Source of the DNA: an uncultured Bacteroidia bacterium
GTDB taxonomy: Bacteria; Bacteroidota; Bacteroidia; Bacteroidales; UBA932
DNA: 64,000 nucleotides
Direction: 5' to 3'
NCBI GenBank assembly: GCA_902789395.1
Contig: CADANY010000002.1
Span: forward strand, 62,001 to 126,000
Part shown: positions 62,003-64,000 of the stretch, one piece after another
How positions within the stretch are numbered: position 1 is the first letter of the stretch
Layout of the letters: every line of letters starts with the position of its first letter
The notes under the pieces: model-generated
Told to the model about the DNA's origin: nothing
The model's database searches: none
What the model saw: the letters and a program-made list of their open reading frames with translations, nothing else
Translations under genes and position numbers: made by a program

Positions 62003-63480
62003 TGGACAGAAGAAAATTTCTTGAGACAACGGGATTGGTGGCTGCCGCAGGCGCCGCCGCTCCGCTCCTCGGTTCCTGCAAGGGAGGCGGGGACCCGCTG
62101 CTCGCAGGAGCCAAGGTCGCAGCGAAGGAGTCTTACAAATGTGATCTCCTTGTTGTAGGAGGCGGTCCTGCAGGTGTCTGCGCCGCTGTTTCCGCAGCCC
62201 GGCTTGGTTCGAAAGTCATGCTGGTCGACTCCGGAAACTGCCTGGGCGGAATGGGAACGAAGGGCCTTGTAGGTCCGTTCATGACCTGTTACGATGCGAA
62301 AGGCGAAGAAATGATTATCCGGGGCCTTTTCGAGGAAGTCGTCGACCGGCTTGTCGCAGTAGGCGGAGCCCTGCACCCGAGCGGAATCCGCCAGAAGACC
62401 GAATTCACGGCTTGGATCAGTGAGGGGCATGACCATGTCACCCCGTTCGATCCCGAGATCCTGAAGGTAGTCTATGACCATATGTGCAAGGAAGCCGGGA
62501 TCAAGGTTCTCTATAACAGCGTTTTCGCCCAGCCGATCATGAAGGGCGACGCAATCTGCGGCGCCGTACTGCTGACCCCTTCCGGGCTGGAGGCGGCCGA
62601 GGCTAAGATGGTCATTGATGCGACCGGGGACGGAACCGTCGCCTTCCGGGCCGGGGCGCCTTGCGTGTTCGGGGATCCCGAGGCGGGCCGCGTCCAGCCA
62701 TCCTCCCTGTTCTTCCGGATGAACAATATCGATACCGACCGGCTGATCGCCGAAGTCGAGCCGCACCTCCCGGAATTCCGCCGGGTCAACGGAGTCAGCT
62801 ACCGCTGCCTGCACTGGCGGGTCGCCGAAGCGGAGGCGAACGGAGAATGGGACCTTGCCCGCAAGTCGGTCAATATCTGGCGCTCCGTCGAGAAGGACCA
62901 GTGGGTCGTCAACTGCACCCGGATCCATGGCGTTGATGCGACGGATGCCGAAAACCTCTCCGCCGCAGAAGAAGAGGGGCGCCGCCAGGTCCAGGAACTC
63001 ATGCACTTTTTCCATAAATATGTCCCGGGTTGCGAGAAAGCAACCCTGATGGGAACGGGATCCGTGATGGGCATCCGCGAATCGCGCCATGTCCACGGGG
63101 ACTTCGTCCTTCCGGTCCAGGATCTGATCGACGGAATCATCCCGGAAGACAATATCCTCCTCTCGGCGAATTCAATTGATGTCCATGGAGCCATGGGCGG
63201 TCCGGCCGGAGGGCTGTACATGCCGATCAAAAAGGACAAGTATGGCATCCCGTATCGGGTTCTCCTGCCAGGCGTTGTCAAGAATCTGCTTCTTGCAGGT
63301 CGCTGCGTATCAGCCGATTCCGCCGCTGCGGGGGCAATCCGTGTCATGCCGCCTGCGATGGCCCTCGGCCAGGCCGCCGGTACGGCTGCGGCGTTATCGC
63401 TTGCCAAGGGCATCCAGCCGAAGGATCTCGATTACGGAGAGCTCCGCGCAGAACTTATCAAGGGGAAAGCCTGTCTGTAA
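62002..63480 (+). CDS. Tat-exported lipoprotein FAD-dependent oxidoreductase, second copy
   Basis: A 492-residue flavoprotein paralogous over its whole length to the one at 58198-59664; shared stretches include HDHVTPFD-x-EILK, VDGVSYR/VNGVSYR, ARKSVNI and MHFF-K-YVPGCE. The N-terminus MDRRKFLETTGLVAAAGAAA is a twin-arginine signal with lipobox LLGSC (Cys26). The FAD motif VVGGGPAGVCAAVSAARLG lies at 51-69. The two copies probably act on related substrates or form a pair. It is the last gene of the overlapping run before the SusC-type receptor, 31 nt downstream. Confidence 0.86.
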   Translation: MDRRKFLETTGLVAAAGAAAPLLGSCKGGGDPLLAGAKVAAKESYKCDLLVVGGGPAGVCAAVSAARLGSKVMLVDSGNCLGGMGTKGLVGPFMTCYDAKGEEMIIRGLFEEVVDRLVAVGGALHPSGIRQKTEFTAWISEGHDHVTPFDPEILKVVYDHMCKEAGIKVLYNSVFAQPIMKGDAICGAVLLTPSGLEAAEAKMVIDATGDGTVAFRAGAPCVFGDPEAGRVQPSSLFFRMNNIDTDRLIAEVEPHLPEFRRVNGVSYRCLHWRVAEAEANGEWDLARKSVNIWRSVEKDQWVVNCTRIHGVDATDAENLSAAEEEGRRQVQELMHFFHKYVPGCEKATLMGTGSVMGIRESRHVHGDFVLPVQDLIDGIIPEDNILLSANSIDVHGAMGGPAGGLYMPIKKDKYGIPYRVLLPGVVKNLLLAGRCVSADSAAAGAIRVMPPAMALGQAAGTAAALSLAKGIQPKDLDYGELRAELIKGKACL

Positions 63481-63511
63481 AATAACAACACAACACAATA
63501 ACACAATTTTT

Positions 63512-64000
63512 ATGAAAAATCGAATCATTTTGACGCTCCTGGCCCTGACTCTCGGTCTTGTGACGGCTTTCGCCCAAGGCAAGGTCACGGTCAAGGGAAC
63601 TGTCCTCGACAAAGAAGGACAGTCCGTCATCGGCGCCGGTGTCATCGAGCGCGGAACGCTCAACGGCACAACGACCGGAATCGACGGCAGTTATGAGCTG
63701 ACCGTTTCCTCCGGAAAGGCCGAACTCGAAATCTCCTTCGTGGGATACGAGACCCAGGTCATTCCGGTTGGGAACAGAACCCGGATCGATGTCATCATGG
63801 AGGAAGATGCCAAACTCCTCGATGAGGTCCTCGTCATCGGTTACGGTACCGTCAAGAAGAAAGACTTGACGGGCGCCGTCGCCAATGTCGACGGAAACAA
63901 GATCTCAGCCATGCAGGCGACGGGTCTCTCCCAGGCCCTGCAGGGATCCATGCCCGGCGTGCAGGTTACGCGTACAAGCGGCCTTCCGGGGGCAAGTGCA
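63512..64000 (+). CDS. SusC/RagA-type TonB-linked outer-membrane receptor, N-terminal part
   Basis: Only the first 163 codons are in the window; the frame is open at the right edge. After a signal peptide (MKNRIILTLLALTLGLVTAFAQ) comes a carboxypeptidase-regulatory-like domain (VKGTVLDKEGQSVIGAGVIE...DGSYELTVSSGKAELEISFVGYE). The TonB-box region EVLVIGYGTVKKKDLTGAV and the plug start (ALQGSMPGVQVTRTSGLPGA) follow, all standard for SusC. It should import the ligand whose processing the upstream enzymes serve. A susD partner is expected beyond the window. Confidence 0.95.
   Translation, partial: MKNRIILTLLALTLGLVTAFAQGKVTVKGTVLDKEGQSVIGAGVIERGTLNGTTTGIDGSYELTVSSGKAELEISFVGYETQVIPVGNRTRIDVIMEEDAKLLDEVLVIGYGTVKKKDLTGAVANVDGNKISAMQATGLSQALQGSMPGVQVTRTSGLPGASA

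Overview
The window looks like a piece of a Bacteroidota (order Bacteroidales) chromosome. The evidence is the repeated TAnnTTTG -7 promoter motif (several with TTTG about 19-20 nt upstream), a SusC/RagA-type receptor, DUF4249 plus TonB-receptor pairing, an S46 peptidase, Ser-type sulfatases, abundant S9 peptidases, a type III pantothenate kinase and a eukaryote-like glycyl-tRNA synthetase. GC content is moderate, with AT-rich intergenic stretches and one lower-GC island around 54.2-55.1 kb. I cannot name genus or species.

Layout. 1-17.3 kb is housekeeping: coaX (partial) and mfd on the minus strand; an AT-rich divergent gap full of DnaA-box-like 9-mers; then ruvB, a secreted Ntn hydrolase, sdhA-sdhB (no cytochrome b gene beside them), hflX, ybeY, mnmG, ruvA, sufS-sufE-DUF59-folK and glyS. 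17.3-27.8 kb is an accessory surface region. It holds a lipoprotein fusing a fimbrillin-like part to a TIM barrel, three related membrane-anchored regulators (two with N-terminal sensor parts, one without), a DUF4249 lipoprotein with its TonB-dependent receptor, a small beta-barrel protein and a TonB energy transducer. 27.9-36.3 kb is a minus-strand run: heparinase-like lyase, GH2 glycosidase, S9 peptidase, DUF3298 lipoprotein and an alkyltransferase. 36.4-39.9 kb is rpsL-rpsG-fusA-rpsJ, ended by a CAT-anticodon tRNA and a terminator instead of continuing into the S10 operon.

40-53.9 kb holds an S9 hydrolase, a decapitated sulfatase pseudogene, an intact sulfatase with a fused C-terminal propeller-like domain, a GlpT-like antiporter, an S46 dipeptidyl-peptidase, a Mrp/ApbC ATPase, a YfhO-like membrane protein, a HAD phosphatase and a glycosyltransferase. 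54-55.5 kb carries a Y1 (HUH) transposase of the RAYT type flanked by four copies of a ~50-bp palindromic repeat, one upstream and three downstream.

55.6-64 kb is a catabolic-looking locus. A LacI-type regulator and a cytoplasmic FAD oxidoreductase diverge from an overlapping operon encoding a Tat-lipoprotein FAD oxidoreductase, a secreted propeller-like protein, a metallo-beta-lactamase-fold lipoprotein, a second Tat-lipoprotein FAD oxidoreductase and, 31 nt on, the start of a SusC-type receptor. Three AACGTT-centred sites sit between the two arms. I regard this locus, the RAYT/palindrome unit and a family of conserved cores nested in locus-specific hairpins (8.7 kb and 34.3 kb) as the most interesting content. 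Promoter calls rest on motif matching by eye, and all family assignments come from reading motifs, with no database search.
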